A stretch of DNA of 64,000 nucleotides. Origin: Alistipes sp. Its GTDB lineage: Bacteria > Bacteroidota > Bacteroidia > Bacteroidales > Rikenellaceae. The stretch covers positions 52,676 to 116,675 of the forward strand of contig JAFYQI010000010.1 of assembly GCA_017547175.1 (NCBI GenBank), in the 5' to 3' direction. The position numbers were made by a program, and so were the translations under genes. Numbering within the stretch: position 1 is the stretch's first letter; each line of letters opens with the position of its first letter. Positions 7,967 to 17,576 of this stretch are shown here, piece after piece. The notes beneath the pieces were generated by a model. The model searched no databases and was not told where the DNA came from. It worked only from the letters and a program-made list of their open reading frames with translations.

Positions 7967-9916
7967 ATGATCAAAATCACCTTTCCCGATGGCACTGTAA
8001 AGGAGTTTGCCAAAGGGACCACTGCGTTCGAGATCGCAACGAGCATCAGCCCTCGTTTAGCTGCTGACTCGCTGGCGGCTTCGGTCAATGGCGTGACCGT
8101 TGACATGACGCTTCCGATCGAGGAGGATGCCTCGATCAAGTTCTACAAGTGGGAGGACGCCGAGGGTAAGCACGCCTTCTGGCACACCTCGTCGCACCTC
8201 TTGGCCGAGGCGCTGGAGTCGCTCTATCCGGGCATTAAGTTCGGTATCGGCCCCGCCATCGAAAACGGCTTCTACTACGACGTAGATTGCCCCACGCCGA
8301 TTACCGAGGGCGACCTTGTAACCATCGAAAACAAGATGATCGAGCTGGCTCGTCAGAAGGAGGAGCTCATCCGCCGCGAAGTACCGAAGGCGGAGGCACT
8401 GGCCACCTTCACCGAGAAGGGCGATCAATACAAGGTAGAGCTGATCAGCGACCTGGAGGATGGTACCATCTCGTTCTACACGAACGGTGGTTTCACCGAC
8501 CTCTGCCGCGGTCCGCACCTGCCGAATACGGGCTTCATCAAGGCCATCAAACTACTCTCGGTAGCCGGTGCCTACTGGCGCGGTAACGAGAAGAACAAGA
8601 TGCTGACGCGTATCTACGGTATCTCGTTCCCCAAGAAGTCGATGCTCGACGAGTATCTGCAAATGTTGGAGGAGGCCAAGAAGCGCGACCACCGCAAGTT
8701 GGGTAAGGATCTCGAGCTCTTCACCTTCTCGCAGCGTGTAGGCCAGGGTCTGCCGTTGTGGTTGCCGAAGGGTACCGCCCTGCGCGACCGCCTGGAGCAG
8801 TTCCTGCGCAAGGTACAGAAGGATCATGGCTATCTGCAGGTAATCACTCCGCCGATCGGCAACAAGGAGCTCTACGTTACCTCGGGCCACTATGCCAAGT
8901 ATGGCAAGGACTCGTTCCAGCCCATCAAGACCCCGATCGAGGGTGAGGAGTACTTCCTCAAGCCGATGAACTGCCCCCACCACTGCGAGATCTACCGCTC
9001 GAAGCCCCGTTCGTACAAGGATCTGCCCGTACGTCTGGCCGAGTTCGGTACCGTATGCCGCTACGAGCAGTCGGGTGAGTTGCACGGTCTGACGCGTGTA
9101 CGTTCGTTCACGCAGGACGATGCCCACCTCTTTTGCCGTCCCGACCAGCTGTTGCAGGAGTTTGAGCGCGTAATTGACATCGTGCTCTACATCTTCCGCA
9201 CGCTGAAGTTCGAGAACTACACGGCCCAGGTATCGCTGCGCGACAAGACCAACCACGAGAAGTATATCGGTTCGGACGAGAATTGGGAGAAGGCTGAGCA
9301 GGCCATCATCCAGGCTGCCGAGGAGAAGGGGCTGAAGACCGTTGTAGAGTATGGCGAGGCTGCCTTCTACGGTCCGAAGCTCGACTTCATGGTCAAGGAT
9401 GCCATCGGTCGCAGCTGGCAGCTCGGCACGATTCAGGTGGACTACAACCTGCCTGAGCGTTTCGACCTTACGTATAAGGGTGCCGACGATAAGCTCCACC
9501 GCCCGATCATGATCCACCGTGCACCGTTTGGCTCGATGGAGCGTTTCGTGGCTGTGCTGTTGGAGCACACGGCCGGTAAGTTCCCCTTGTGGCTCTCGCC
9601 CGACCAGGTGGTTGTACTCCCCATCTCGGAGAAGTTCAACGACTATGCCGAGTCGGTGGTTGAGTACCTGAACCGCAACGACGTGCGCGCCCAGATCGAT
9701 GATCGTAACGAGAAGATCGGCCGCAAGATCCGCGACAACGAGCTCAAGCGTATCCCCTACCTGCTGATCGTCGGCGAGAAAGAGTCGGCCGAGGGTCTGG
9801 TATCGGTACGTGCCCAGGGCGAAGGTGACAAGGGTCAGATGTCGATGGAGGCCTTCAAGGATCTGATTCTCGAGCAGGTGAACACCGAGATCGAGGCCAA
9901 TAAGCTCAAGGCCTAA
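7967..9916 (+). CDS. thrS: Threonyl-tRNA synthetase
   Basis: 649 aa, full length. Domain order: TGS (1-60, [13 protein letters not shown]), the editing domain with [10 protein letters not shown], the class II catalytic core with zinc-ligand [11 protein letters not shown] and motif 2 around [12 protein letters not shown], and the C-terminal anticodon-binding domain (about 545-649). It charges tRNA-Thr and clears mischarged Ser. The 101-nt upstream gap holds no clear TAnnTTTG box and no leader that I can assign. infC follows in the same direction, the classic thrS-infC order. Confidence 0.98.
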   Translation: MIKITFPDGTVKEFAKGTTAFEIATSISPRLAADSLAASVNGVTVDMTLPIEEDASIKFYKWEDAEGKHAFWHTSSHLLAEALESLYPGIKFGIGPAIENGFYYDVDCPTPITEGDLVTIENKMIELARQKEELIRREVPKAEALATFTEKGDQYKVELISDLEDGTISFYTNGGFTDLCRGPHLPNTGFIKAIKLLSVAGAYWRGNEKNKMLTRIYGISFPKKSMLDEYLQMLEEAKKRDHRKLGKDLELFTFSQRVGQGLPLWLPKGTALRDRLEQFLRKVQKDHGYLQVITPPIGNKELYVTSGHYAKYGKDSFQPIKTPIEGEEYFLKPMNCPHHCEIYRSKPRSYKDLPVRLAEFGTVCRYEQSGELHGLTRVRSFTQDDAHLFCRPDQLLQEFERVIDIVLYIFRTLKFENYTAQVSLRDKTNHEKYIGSDENWEKAEQAIIQAAEEKGLKTVVEYGEAAFYGPKLDFMVKDAIGRSWQLGTIQVDYNLPERFDLTYKGADDKLHRPIMIHRAPFGSMERFVAVLLEHTAGKFPLWLSPDQVVVLPISEKFNDYAESVVEYLNRNDVRAQIDDRNEKIGRKIRDNELKRIPYLLIVGEKESAEGLVSVRAQGEGDKGQMSMEAFKDLILEQVNTEIEANKLKA

Positions 9917-9953
9917 TCGAGAGAATTAATATTAACCTTTAATCAATACAACT

Positions 9954-10562
9954 ATCGCAACAACGAAACCGTTCCCGCCGAGGCCGTTTACCCCCGGGAA
10001 CAACAGACCGAAACCTGCAAACGCTCCCCGAGGCGGACGCGTTGAAAAGGAGAACCCGCATCGCATCAACGACGAGATCACGGCACCCCAGGTGCGCGTG
10101 GTAGGTGAGAATGTGCCCGAGGCACAGGTACTACCCATTCGCGAGGCGTTGCGCCTGGCCGATGAGATGGAGCTGGATCTGATCGAGATCTCGCCCAAGG
10201 CCGATCCCCCGGTTTGCCGCATCGCTGATTACCAGAAGTTCCTCTACCAGCTCAAGCGCAAGGCAAAGGAGATCAAGGCCAATCAGACGAAGGTGGTAAT
10301 TAAGGAGATTCGTTTCGGACCGCAGACCGATGACCACGACTACAACTTCAAGCTCAAGCACGCCCAGAACTTCCTGAAGGAGGGCGCGAAGGTGAAGGCG
10401 TATGTATTCTTCCGTGGCCGTTCGATTGTCTTCAAGGAGCAGGGTGAGATTCTGCTGTTGCGCTTTGCCACGGATCTGGAGGAGTTGGCCAAAGTGGAGT
10501 CGATGCCCAAACTCGACGGTAAGAAGATGAACATGATTCTGGCCCCGAAGGGTAAGAAGTAG
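9954..10562 (+). CDS. infC: Translation initiation factor IF-3 with non-canonical ATC start
   Basis: 202 aa from the proposed start. The IF-3 N domain (HRINDEI..RVVGENV) and C domain ([17 protein letters not shown]) are complete. In this frame there is a stop at 9933-9935 and then no ATG, GTG or TTG until GTG at 10092, which would delete the conserved RINDEI segment. The ATC at 9954 gives an N-terminus (M)[15 protein letters not shown] of the kind expected in this group; ATC at 9942 is the alternative. A rare AUU/AUC/AUA start is known for infC, where IF-3 represses its own translation by rejecting such codons. rpmI and rplT do not follow; a strong terminator does. Confidence 0.9.
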   Translation: MATTKPFPPRPFTPGNNRPKPANAPRGGRVEKENPHRINDEITAPQVRVVGENVPEAQVLPIREALRLADEMELDLIEISPKADPPVCRIADYQKFLYQLKRKAKEIKANQTKVVIKEIRFGPQTDDHDYNFKLKHAQNFLKEGAKVKAYVFFRGRSIVFKEQGEILLLRFATDLEELAKVESMPKLDGKKMNMILAPKGKK

Positions 10563-10590
10563 TCGAATCCGCTTTTGGAAATTAATAATG

Positions 10591-10629
10591 AAAGAGAGAG
10601 GTGCAGTTGTTAGCTGCACCTCTCTCTTT
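10591..10629 (+). terminator. Rho-independent terminator after infC
   Basis: A 16-bp perfect stem (10591-10606 / 10614-10629) with a 7-nt loop followed by T residues to 10631. It separates infC from convergent rpiB. Confidence 0.9.
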
Positions 10630-10674
10630 TTCGATGAATAAGGTTACGTATCGTTTGTAGCCTCTCTTTCGCCG

Positions 10675-11109
10675 TTACTTCAGCACCATCTTCGCGATAC
10701 GGGCTTCGTGACGGCCACCCTCGAACTCGGTTGCAAAGTACTCGTCGAGAATCGCCACAGCCTCATCGTTGGAGATAAAGCGGGCGGGCAACACGACCAC
10801 GTTGGCGTTGTTATGCTGACGAATCAGGTGGGCAATCTCGGGCAACCAGCAGAGGCCGGCACGAATACCCTGATGCTTGTTCAGCGTCATGGCCATACCC
10901 TCACCCGAGCCGCAAAGACCTACACCCGTCTCAACCTCACCCTGCTCGATCGCCTCAGCCAGCGGATGGCCGAAATCGGCATAATCGACACTCTCGGGCG
11001 AGTGCGTACCAAAGTCGTAGACCTCGTAGCCCTTAGCCTGGAGGTAACCCACGACAAACTCTTTCATCTCGTAGCCGGCATGATCGCTGGCAATACCTAC
11101 TTTTTTCAT
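10675..11109 (-). CDS. rpiB: Ribose-5-phosphate isomerase B
   Basis: 144 aa, RpiB/LacAB fold. The N-terminal GIASDHAGYEMK carries the Asp-His of the active site. VGLCGSGEGMAMTLNK holds the catalytic Cys, and HNNANVVVLPAR completes the family pattern. It interconverts ribose-5-P and ribulose-5-P in the pentose phosphate pathway. It lies 37 bases downstream of typA on the same strand and may be read through from it; no separate -7 box is obvious. Confidence 0.95.
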   Translation of the reverse strand: MKKVGIASDHAGYEMKEFVVGYLQAKGYEVYDFGTHSPESVDYADFGHPLAEAIEQGEVETGVGLCGSGEGMAMTLNKHQGIRAGLCWLPEIAHLIRQHNNANVVVLPARFISNDEAVAILDEYFATEFEGGRHEARIAKMVLK

Positions 11110-11146
11110 ATCGGTTGGTTCGATTTAAGGTTATTCGTCGGAACAA

Positions 11147-12955
11147 TTATTCGCTTTTTGCAGCACGCTTGCGATCCACATCGTGGAGCAGAATCTTTCT
11201 TAGGCGCATCGAGTGGGGGGTAACCTCCACATACTCATCCTCCTTGATATACTCCAACGCCTCTTCGAGCGTAAAGACCTTCGGAGGTACGATCACCGCC
11301 TTATCATCCGAACCCGAAGCACGCATATTGGTGAGCTGCTTCGCCTTCGTGACATTCACCGCGATATCGTTTTGGCGCGTATGTTCGCCAATCACCTGAC
11401 CCTCGTAAACGGGATCCATCGGCGCAATGAAGAAGCGACCGCGATCTTGCAGTTTGTCGATCGAATAGGCATAGGCCGTACCCGTCTCGGAGGCGATGAT
11501 CGAGCCATTGGTGCGCATATCAATCTCACCCACCCACGGTTCGAAGCCTCTCAAACGGTGGGTCATAATCGCCTCACCGGCCGTAGCGGTCAGCATGTTT
11601 GATCGCAGGCCAATGATACCACGCGATGGAATATCGAACTCCAAACGCACGCGATCGCCGTTTGAGATCATATTGGTCATCGTACCCTTGCGACGTGTCG
11701 TCATCTCGATCACCGTACCCGAATACTCCTCGGGGCAATCGACGGTCATCTCCTCGATCGGCTCGCAGCGCACGCCGTCGATCTCCTTAATGATTACGCG
11801 AGGCTGACCTACCTGCAATTCATAACCCTCGCGGCGCATCGTCTCGATCAAGACCGAAAGGTGCAGCACACCACGGCCAAAGACATTGAACGAATCGGCC
11901 GAAAGACCCGGCGTAACACGTAGGGCAAGGTTCTTCTCCAACTCGCGATCCAAACGATCCTTGAGGTGGCGCGAGGTAACATATTTACCATCCTTACCGA
12001 AGAAGGGAGAGTTGTTAATCGTAAAGAGCATCGACATGGTCGGCTCGTCGATCGCAATCGGGGGCAGCGGCTCGGGATTCTCAAAATCGCAGATCGTATC
12101 ACCGATCTCGAAGCCCTCGATACCCAAAATCGAACAGATCTCACCGCACTGCACCTCCTCAACCTTCTTCTTTGAGAGGCCTTCAAAGACCATCAGCTCC
12201 TTAATGCGGGTCTTGATCAGTGCACTGCCATCGCGTTTAGCCAGCGTCACCGGCTGTCCCGAACGCAACGTACCGCGCGTCAGTTTACCCACCGCCGAAC
12301 GACCCGTGTAGGCCGAGTACTCCAACGAGGTGATGAGCAATTGGGGCGTACCCTCCACCGTAGCCGGCTCGGGGATCTCGTCGATGATGGCATCCAGGAG
12401 CGGGATGAGCGAGTCGGTCTTTTCGTTCCACTTATGCGACATCCAGCCCTGCTTGGCCGAGCCGTAGATGGTCTTGTAATCAAGCTGTTCCTCCGTGGCA
12501 TCGAGCGAGAACATCAGATCGAAGACCTGTTCGTTGACCACCTCGGGGCGACAATTCGGTTTATCGACCTTATTGACCACCACGATCGGCTTCTTACCCA
12601 GCGAGAGGGCCTTCTGCAGCACAAAGCGCGTCTGGGGCATCGTACCCTCAAAGGCATCGACCAAAAGCAATACGCCGTCGCACATGTTCAACACACGCTC
12701 CACCTCGCCACCAAAGTCGGCGTGGCCCGGCGTATCGATAATATTGATTTTGTAATCCTTATAGATAACCGACACGTTTTTCGAGAGGATCGTGATACCG
12801 CGTTCGCGCTCCAGGTCGTTGTTATCCAATATGAGTTCGCCACCCGATTTGGCATTATCGCGCAGGATGTGGCCCGCCAGAATCAGCTTATCCACCAAGG
12901 TTGTCTTGCCGTGGTCGACATGAGCGATGATGGCAATGTTACGCAGTTTTTGCAT
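11147..12955 (-). CDS. typA: Ribosome-binding GTPase TypA/BipA
   Basis: 602 aa. G1 AHVDHGKTT, the switch region with G2 (RERGITI), G3 DTPGHADFGGE and G4 NKVDK are all present, followed by EF-G-like domains II, III and V and the BipA-specific C-terminal domain. It is a translational GTPase active in 50S assembly and stress adaptation. The start is the Met before QKLRNIAIIAHVD (12955), not an upstream in-frame ATG. A minus-strand -7 box TAAATTTG lies at 12977-12984, giving a very short leader. Confidence 0.97.
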   Translation of the reverse strand: MQKLRNIAIIAHVDHGKTTLVDKLILAGHILRDNAKSGGELILDNNDLERERGITILSKNVSVIYKDYKINIIDTPGHADFGGEVERVLNMCDGVLLLVDAFEGTMPQTRFVLQKALSLGKKPIVVVNKVDKPNCRPEVVNEQVFDLMFSLDATEEQLDYKTIYGSAKQGWMSHKWNEKTDSLIPLLDAIIDEIPEPATVEGTPQLLITSLEYSAYTGRSAVGKLTRGTLRSGQPVTLAKRDGSALIKTRIKELMVFEGLSKKKVEEVQCGEICSILGIEGFEIGDTICDFENPEPLPPIAIDEPTMSMLFTINNSPFFGKDGKYVTSRHLKDRLDRELEKNLALRVTPGLSADSFNVFGRGVLHLSVLIETMRREGYELQVGQPRVIIKEIDGVRCEPIEEMTVDCPEEYSGTVIEMTTRRKGTMTNMISNGDRVRLEFDIPSRGIIGLRSNMLTATAGEAIMTHRLRGFEPWVGEIDMRTNGSIIASETGTAYAYSIDKLQDRGRFFIAPMDPVYEGQVIGEHTRQNDIAVNVTKAKQLTNMRASGSDDKAVIVPPKVFTLEEALEYIKEDEYVEVTPHSMRLRKILLHDVDRKRAAKSE

Positions 12956-12976
12956 GAGAAAACTTTTTTTGACGCA

Positions 12977-13014
12977 CAAATTTAACTCTTTTCTTCGAAA
13001 ATATACTAAATTTG
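12977..13014. promoter_or_regulatory. Divergent -7 elements between typA and aroB
   Basis: Minus-strand TAAATTTG at 12984-12977 faces typA and plus-strand TAAATTTG at 13007-13014 faces aroB. Both match TAnnTTTG. Neither has a clear TTTG at the usual -33 distance, so these promoters may be weaker than others in the window. Confidence 0.55.
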
Positions 13015-13034
13015 AGGGCGTAAAAACACATCGA

Positions 13035-14054
13035 ATGGCAAATCCCGACTTTACGGTACGTGCGACAAGCCGTATCTATATCGCTTCTGCGACCGAATTA
13101 CTCCCCTCGTTGGTGGGCGATCGGCGTGTAGTGGTGGTAACCGATGCCACCATCGACCGTCTGTATGCCGACTTGCTGAAGCCCTACGAGAAGATACTCA
13201 TCGGCCGTGGCGAGACGATCAAAACCCTCCAAACCGCCGAACAAATCGTGCGGCAGTTGGTGGCCATGGGGGCCGACCGCAATACCTTCCTGTTAGCCGT
13301 CGGAGGCGGTATCGTGACCGATATTGCAGGCTTTGTGGCTTCGATTTACATGCGCGGCATCCGCTTCGGTTTCATCTCGACTACCCTGTTGGGGCAGGTC
13401 GACGCCTCGGTCGGCGGCAAAAACGGAGTCAATCTGGATGGTTACAAAAACATGATCGGATGCTTCACACAACCCGAATTTGTCATCTGCGATCCTACCA
13501 TGTTGCTCACCCTGCCCGAGCGGGAGTTCCGTGCCGGTCTGGCTGAGATTGTCAAGGCCTCGATTATTGGCGACGAAGCAATGTTCTGCCGTCTGGAACA
13601 GGCAACGGTCGAGGAATTGCGTCGCGATCGGAAGCTCCTTGCAGCAGCCGTTCGTTCGGCCGTACGGGTAAAGGCCGAGATTGTGGAGCGTGACGAGCGA
13701 GAAGCGGGCGACAGACGCCTGCTCAACTTGGGACACACGTTGGCTCACGCCATCGAAAAGAGCTCAAAAGCGATGATCCACGGTGAGGCTGTGGCTGTCG
13801 GCACTGCCGTAGTGGCCGACGTAGCCGTAAAAATAGGGCTGCTCACGAGTGTGCAGCGCGATCGCATCCGAGCCCTCTTGGTGCGTTTCGGACTGACCAT
13901 TGCGCCCCCCGTAGCCATGAGCAGACTGCTGAAGGTCATGACAAAAGATAAGAAGAGTGCCGGCAATGATCTCCACCTGATTCTTCCGCGCGAGATCGGT
14001 CGTTGCGAGGTCATGACGGTCCATAAACAAGATCTTAACTCCTGGTTCGAATAG
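13035..14054 (+). CDS. aroB: 3-dehydroquinate synthase
   Basis: 339 aa. It shows the NAD-binding AVGGGIVTDIAGFVAS, the segment TTLLGQVDASVGGKNGVN with the catalytic lysine region, and metal-ligand segments GLAEIVK and LLNLGHTLAHAIE. It converts DAHP to 3-dehydroquinate, the second step of the shikimate pathway. The start is the ATG at 13035 before ANPDFTVRATS, 20 bases after the -7 box. A 16-bp hairpin follows the stop. Confidence 0.96.
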   Translation: MANPDFTVRATSRIYIASATELLPSLVGDRRVVVVTDATIDRLYADLLKPYEKILIGRGETIKTLQTAEQIVRQLVAMGADRNTFLLAVGGGIVTDIAGFVASIYMRGIRFGFISTTLLGQVDASVGGKNGVNLDGYKNMIGCFTQPEFVICDPTMLLTLPEREFRAGLAEIVKASIIGDEAMFCRLEQATVEELRRDRKLLAAAVRSAVRVKAEIVERDEREAGDRRLLNLGHTLAHAIEKSSKAMIHGEAVAVGTAVVADVAVKIGLLTSVQRDRIRALLVRFGLTIAPPVAMSRLLKVMTKDKKSAGNDLHLILPREIGRCEVMTVHKQDLNSWFE

Positions 14055-14100
14055 CAGTAAGCCATTGTATGCAACTCTACTCAGACCCACCACTCACACA

Positions 14101-14136
14101 AAGAAGGCTGTCTGACATCTGTCAGACAGCCTTCTT
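14101..14136. terminator. Bidirectional terminator between aroB and waaA
   Basis: A perfect 16-bp stem (14101-14116 / 14121-14136), loop ATCT. T residues follow in the plus direction (TTTG). It lies between two convergent genes. Confidence 0.85.
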
Positions 14137-14153
14137 TGTATCGAATATCCGTT

Positions 14154-15383
14154 TTAATGCGCGAATACGGTCTGCGTAATCAGTTCTGTAGCGCCCTGAT
14201 TACGATAGGTATAGTCTCGAGCGGCACGTGAAGCGGCCGTCAATTTTGCGGTATCGTCGCGCAAGGGGGCAAACCAGGCAGCCAACTCCTCATAGTTTGT
14301 AATCGACGCAGCAGCTCCGATCGTCAACAGATCACACGCCTCCTTGAATTTGTGGTAATTCGGGCCGAAAGCGATCGGCAGGCCGAAGGTGGCCGCCTCC
14401 AGCGTATTGTGGATGCCGACACCGAATCCGCCTCCGATATAGCCCCACGATGCATAACCGTAGGCCGATGCAAGCAGACCTACCGTATCCAGAATCAGCA
14501 ACTGTTTTCCCTCAAACGAACACTTATCGTCACATTGCGTATAGCGCACGGCCCCACCACGGGTTTCGCGCATCAGGTGTTCAATACGGCCTTCGTTCAT
14601 CTCATGCGGAGCGATGAGGAATTTCAGCGAGGGGTTCTCGTTCATCAATCGAATCAGCAACTCCTCATCAGCCCCCCAGGTCGAGCCGGCAATAAAAAGC
14701 TGTTGATCACCCTTAAAGCGCTCGATCAACGCCACTCGTTGAGCCGACCGGGCAATTTCGGCTACACGGTCAAAGCGCGTATCGCCCGCCACAAGCACGT
14801 TGTCAAAGCCCAACTCGGCCAATAGCGTTTTCGACTCCTCGTTCTGCACAAAGAGCACCTCGAAGGTCTCCAACGCCTCTCGCCACAAGCCACCGTAGAA
14901 GCGGAAGAAGATCGAATTGCGACGGAAGATGGCCGACACGACAAAGGTGCGTATCTTACGACGACGCAACTCAGTGAGCATATTGAGCCAAAACTCGTAT
15001 TTGACAAAGATGGCGACCTCGGGATGGGCAATCTCCAGGAAACGCTTTACATTCCGTCGGGTATCGATCGGGAGGTAGAAGATGTAATCGGCTCCTGCGT
15101 AATTCTTGCGAATCTCATAACCCGAAGGCGAGAAGAAGGTCAGCAGGATTTTGTAATCGGGATATTGGCGGCGAATGGACTCGATGATCGGGCGGCCCTG
15201 TTCAAATTCGCCCAACGAAGCGACATGTACCCAAACAACTCGAGCAGTCGGATCGATCTGTTGGCGCATGCGCTCAAACAGATTCCGACGGCCCTCGCTC
15301 CACAAACGGGCCTTCTCGTTTTTGCAACCTACGAGGCGGATGATTCCCGCATAGAGGCTCATGATCAGGTCATAAAACCACAT
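14154..15383 (-). CDS. waaA: 3-deoxy-D-manno-octulosonic acid (Kdo) transferase
   Basis: 409 aa, GT30. It has an N-terminal membrane anchor (WFYDLIMSLYAGIIRLV), the donor-side WVHVASLGEFEQGRPI segment with the catalytic Glu, and the C-terminal GYIGGGFGVGIHNTLEAA nucleotide-sugar site. It transfers Kdo from CMP-Kdo to the lipid A precursor at the inner membrane. It is the distal gene of the minus-strand group pepE-tyrA-yraN-waaA but has its own promoter at 15413-15444. Confidence 0.95.
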   Translation of the reverse strand: MWFYDLIMSLYAGIIRLVGCKNEKARLWSEGRRNLFERMRQQIDPTARVVWVHVASLGEFEQGRPIIESIRRQYPDYKILLTFFSPSGYEIRKNYAGADYIFYLPIDTRRNVKRFLEIAHPEVAIFVKYEFWLNMLTELRRRKIRTFVVSAIFRRNSIFFRFYGGLWREALETFEVLFVQNEESKTLLAELGFDNVLVAGDTRFDRVAEIARSAQRVALIERFKGDQQLFIAGSTWGADEELLIRLMNENPSLKFLIAPHEMNEGRIEHLMRETRGGAVRYTQCDDKCSFEGKQLLILDTVGLLASAYGYASWGYIGGGFGVGIHNTLEAATFGLPIAFGPNYHKFKEACDLLTIGAAASITNYEELAAWFAPLRDDTAKLTAASRAARDYTYRNQGATELITQTVFAH

Positions 15384-15412
15384 TTTCAGCTCCTGTATTG
15401 AGATTTCGGATA

Positions 15413-15444
15413 CAAAAATAATACAAAATTATCAAAAAGGCAAA
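15413..15444 (-). promoter_or_regulatory. Promoter for waaA
   Basis: Minus strand: TTTG (15444-15441), 20 bases, TATTTTTG (15420-15413), about 29 nt before the ATG. A second -7-like TAATTTTG sits at 15431-15424. Confidence 0.75.
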
Positions 15445-15452
15445 CAAGCGTT

Positions 15453-15845
15453 CTACCAGGCAAACGGAGCAACCTCCTCGATCAGGTCCACTTGCATCGT
15501 ATCATCGGCAGCGACACGCACGGCGGCCAAGTCGAATTGCGGTTCATAATTGCCGTATCGACTTTTATAGGTCCCCATATAGAGTCGGGCAGCCCGATGC
15601 AACGAGCGGATCTTGGCAGGTGTAAGCGCCGCCTCGGGACTGGTCAGGCCATCGGCTCGACGGGTCTTCACCTCGACAAAATGCAGCCGATCGTACTTGC
15701 GTGCCACCAGATCGAGTTCGTAGGCCCCACTGCGCCAGTTGCGCGCACAAATTTCAAAGCCGTGTTGTCGCAGCCACCGCATCACCGCCTCCTCGCCCAG
15801 ACGACCGATACGCCCCTTGTCGGTTTCGGATTGCTCGATCATCAT
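15453..15845 (-). CDS. yraN: UPF0102 / YraN-family nuclease-fold protein
   Basis: 130 aa, the usual YraN length. GRLGEEAVMRWLRQHGFEI is followed by a restriction-endonuclease-like core: ELDLVARKYDRLHFVEVKTR gives the D...ExK pattern (D in ELDLV, E-V-K in FVEVK). The fold is that of Holliday-junction resolvase-like nucleases, but a biochemical role is not firmly established. Its start is 3 bases after the tyrA stop, indicating co-transcription. Confidence 0.9.
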   Translation of the reverse strand: MMIEQSETDKGRIGRLGEEAVMRWLRQHGFEICARNWRSGAYELDLVARKYDRLHFVEVKTRRADGLTSPEAALTPAKIRSLHRAARLYMGTYKSRYGNYEPQFDLAAVRVAADDTMQVDLIEEVAPFAW

Positions 15846-15848
15846 CGA

Positions 15849-16691
15849 TCAATGGATAATGCGTCGAATCGAATTGGCTCGGTCGATCATCTCACGCAGC
15901 GCAGCCTCATCATCGCGTTCGATCATGCGGCGAAAGAGCTGCAGCTGGTGGATATGTTCGCGCAACACATCCAAGACGTTGTACTTATTCTTCATCAGAA
16001 TCGGTACCCAGGTTGCCGAGGAACTCTTGGCCAGACGCACCGTACTCTCGAAACCACCACCTGCCAGATCGAAAATATGGCGATCCTCGCGCTCCTTTTC
16101 CAAGACGGTATTCGCCAAGGCAAAAGAGGTAATGTGCGAAATATGTGAAATATAAGCCGTATGCAGATCGTGCTCTTCGGCACCCATATAGACCATCGGC
16201 GAAGAGAAGGCTGTAAACAGTTTCTCAACCTGCGCAAGAGCATCTGCATCACTCCGTTCGTGTTCGCAGATCACCGTCGTACGACCGACAAAGGCACCAT
16301 GCTTCGCCGCCTCCGGGCCACTGTACTCGGTACCCCACATCGGATGCACAGCCACGAAGCGACCACGACGTGCATGCTGCGAAATCACCTCACACAGCTC
16401 CTCCTTGGTCGAGCCCATATCGATCACGGTTTGCTGTTCACCAACCCGATTGAGCGCCTTGACGGCCAACAGCGGGATGGTATCGACCGGGGTTGCCAGC
16501 ACAGTCAGGTCGGCCGATGCGACACCCTCCTCAAACGAGACGATGCGATCAACCAAACCGAGGCGTAACGCCTCCGCAGCGCGCTCCTCGGTGGCCTCCA
16601 TGCCCACAATCTCCTCGGCCAAACCGCGATCGCGCAAGGCCAACGAGAACGAGCCTCCAATCAGACCCAAACCGGCTATAAAAACCCGCAT
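15849..16691 (-). CDS. tyrA: Prephenate dehydrogenase
   Basis: 280 aa, monofunctional. The NAD-binding GLGLIGGSFSLAL opens the protein. The TyrA segments MGSTKEELCE and VAVHPMWGTEYSGPEAA carry the catalytic His, and a helical dimerisation domain follows. It oxidatively decarboxylates prephenate to 4-hydroxyphenylpyruvate for tyrosine. No ACT domain is visible. Adjacent genes are pepE (2 bases upstream) and yraN. aroB nearby belongs to the same aromatic pathway but lies on the other strand. Confidence 0.9.
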   Translation of the reverse strand: MRVFIAGLGLIGGSFSLALRDRGLAEEIVGMEATEERAAEALRLGLVDRIVSFEEGVASADLTVLATPVDTIPLLAVKALNRVGEQQTVIDMGSTKEELCEVISQHARRGRFVAVHPMWGTEYSGPEAAKHGAFVGRTTVICEHERSDADALAQVEKLFTAFSSPMVYMGAEEHDLHTAYISHISHITSFALANTVLEKEREDRHIFDLAGGGFESTVRLAKSSSATWVPILMKNKYNVLDVLREHIHQLQLFRRMIERDDEAALREMIDRANSIRRIIH

Positions 16692-16693
16692 AC

Positions 16694-17401
16694 CTATTTA
16701 TTAAATAAGAACGAGAGATCGTCGCCGGCATGCACCTCATAGGTCTCGACACCTTTGCGGAAGATACGCATCGGGCGCGGGCCGATCAGCTCGAGTTTAT
16801 CGTTTTCGTAGTGCAACATGCAACCCTCGCGCAGACCTACCACCCAACGTTTCGGGTTGGCCTCGATATACTCCAGAATGCGCTGCTCACGCGTCTCGCC
16901 GGCATGGCCCTCGGGATTGGCATCGAGGTAGTGGGGGTTGATCTGGAAAGGCATAGCACCAATGGCACGGAACGACTCCGGCTCCACGATCGGCATATCG
17001 TTCGTCGTACAGATGGTGGGGCAGCTCACATTGCTACCGGCCGACCAACCCACATAGGGGGTACCGGCCTTAATCTTGCGTAAGATGGCCTTCATCAGCC
17101 CCTGCTCCTGCATCTTCTTCGTCAGGGCAAAGGTATTGCCACCACCCACGCAGATCGCCTCCGCCTCGCGAATCATCTTGACGGGATCCTTGGCGCGGTG
17201 CACCGATTTGACGCGAACACCGATCTCGGCCAATCGAGCCTGCACCTTCTTTTCGTAGGCTGCATAGGAGAAGGTGACGGCTGCATAGGGGACAAAGACC
17301 ACTTCGCGGACACCTTGCAAGAATTTCTCGATTTGGGGGAGCGGATAACGCAGATACTCCTCGCCTGCGTTGGTTGAATTAGAGATTAAAAGCAGCTTCA
17401 T
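16694..17401 (-). CDS. pepE: Dipeptidase E (peptidase S51)
   Basis: 235 aa. The N-terminal MKLLLISNSTNAGEEYL, AICVGGGNTFAL and the nucleophile elbow GWSAGSNV (catalytic Ser) are PepE hallmarks. It cleaves N-terminal Asp-X dipeptides in the cytoplasm. It heads the minus-strand cluster. A possible -7 box TACTTTTG (17491-17484) lies 83 bases upstream, intertwined with the acpP promoter, but without a well-spaced -33. Confidence 0.93.
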   Translation of the reverse strand: MKLLLISNSTNAGEEYLRYPLPQIEKFLQGVREVVFVPYAAVTFSYAAYEKKVQARLAEIGVRVKSVHRAKDPVKMIREAEAICVGGGNTFALTKKMQEQGLMKAILRKIKAGTPYVGWSAGSNVSCPTICTTNDMPIVEPESFRAIGAMPFQINPHYLDANPEGHAGETREQRILEYIEANPKRWVVGLREGCMLHYENDKLELIGPRPMRIFRKGVETYEVHAGDDLSFLFNK

Positions 17402-17479
17402 AATTTATTGGTTTTTAAATATTTTCAACGTTTATTGTTCTAAATGTCGCAAAAATTGGCATAAAAAAATCACCTTCTT

Positions 17480-17512
17480 TTGTCAAAAGTAATAAAAAAA
17501 GTGTTATTTTTG
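17480..17512 (+). promoter_or_regulatory. Promoter for acpP-fabF
   Basis: TTTG (TTG at 17480-17482), 22 bases, TATTTTTG at 17505-17512. The spacing is 1-3 bases longer than the other promoters in the window. The leader of about 60 nt is AT-rich. Confidence 0.6.
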
Positions 17513-17576
17513 CCCCAAAACCAGTAGGAAAATAAGTTTATTTCCTAAATATTTGTTTAACTAAAAACTTAAAGTC

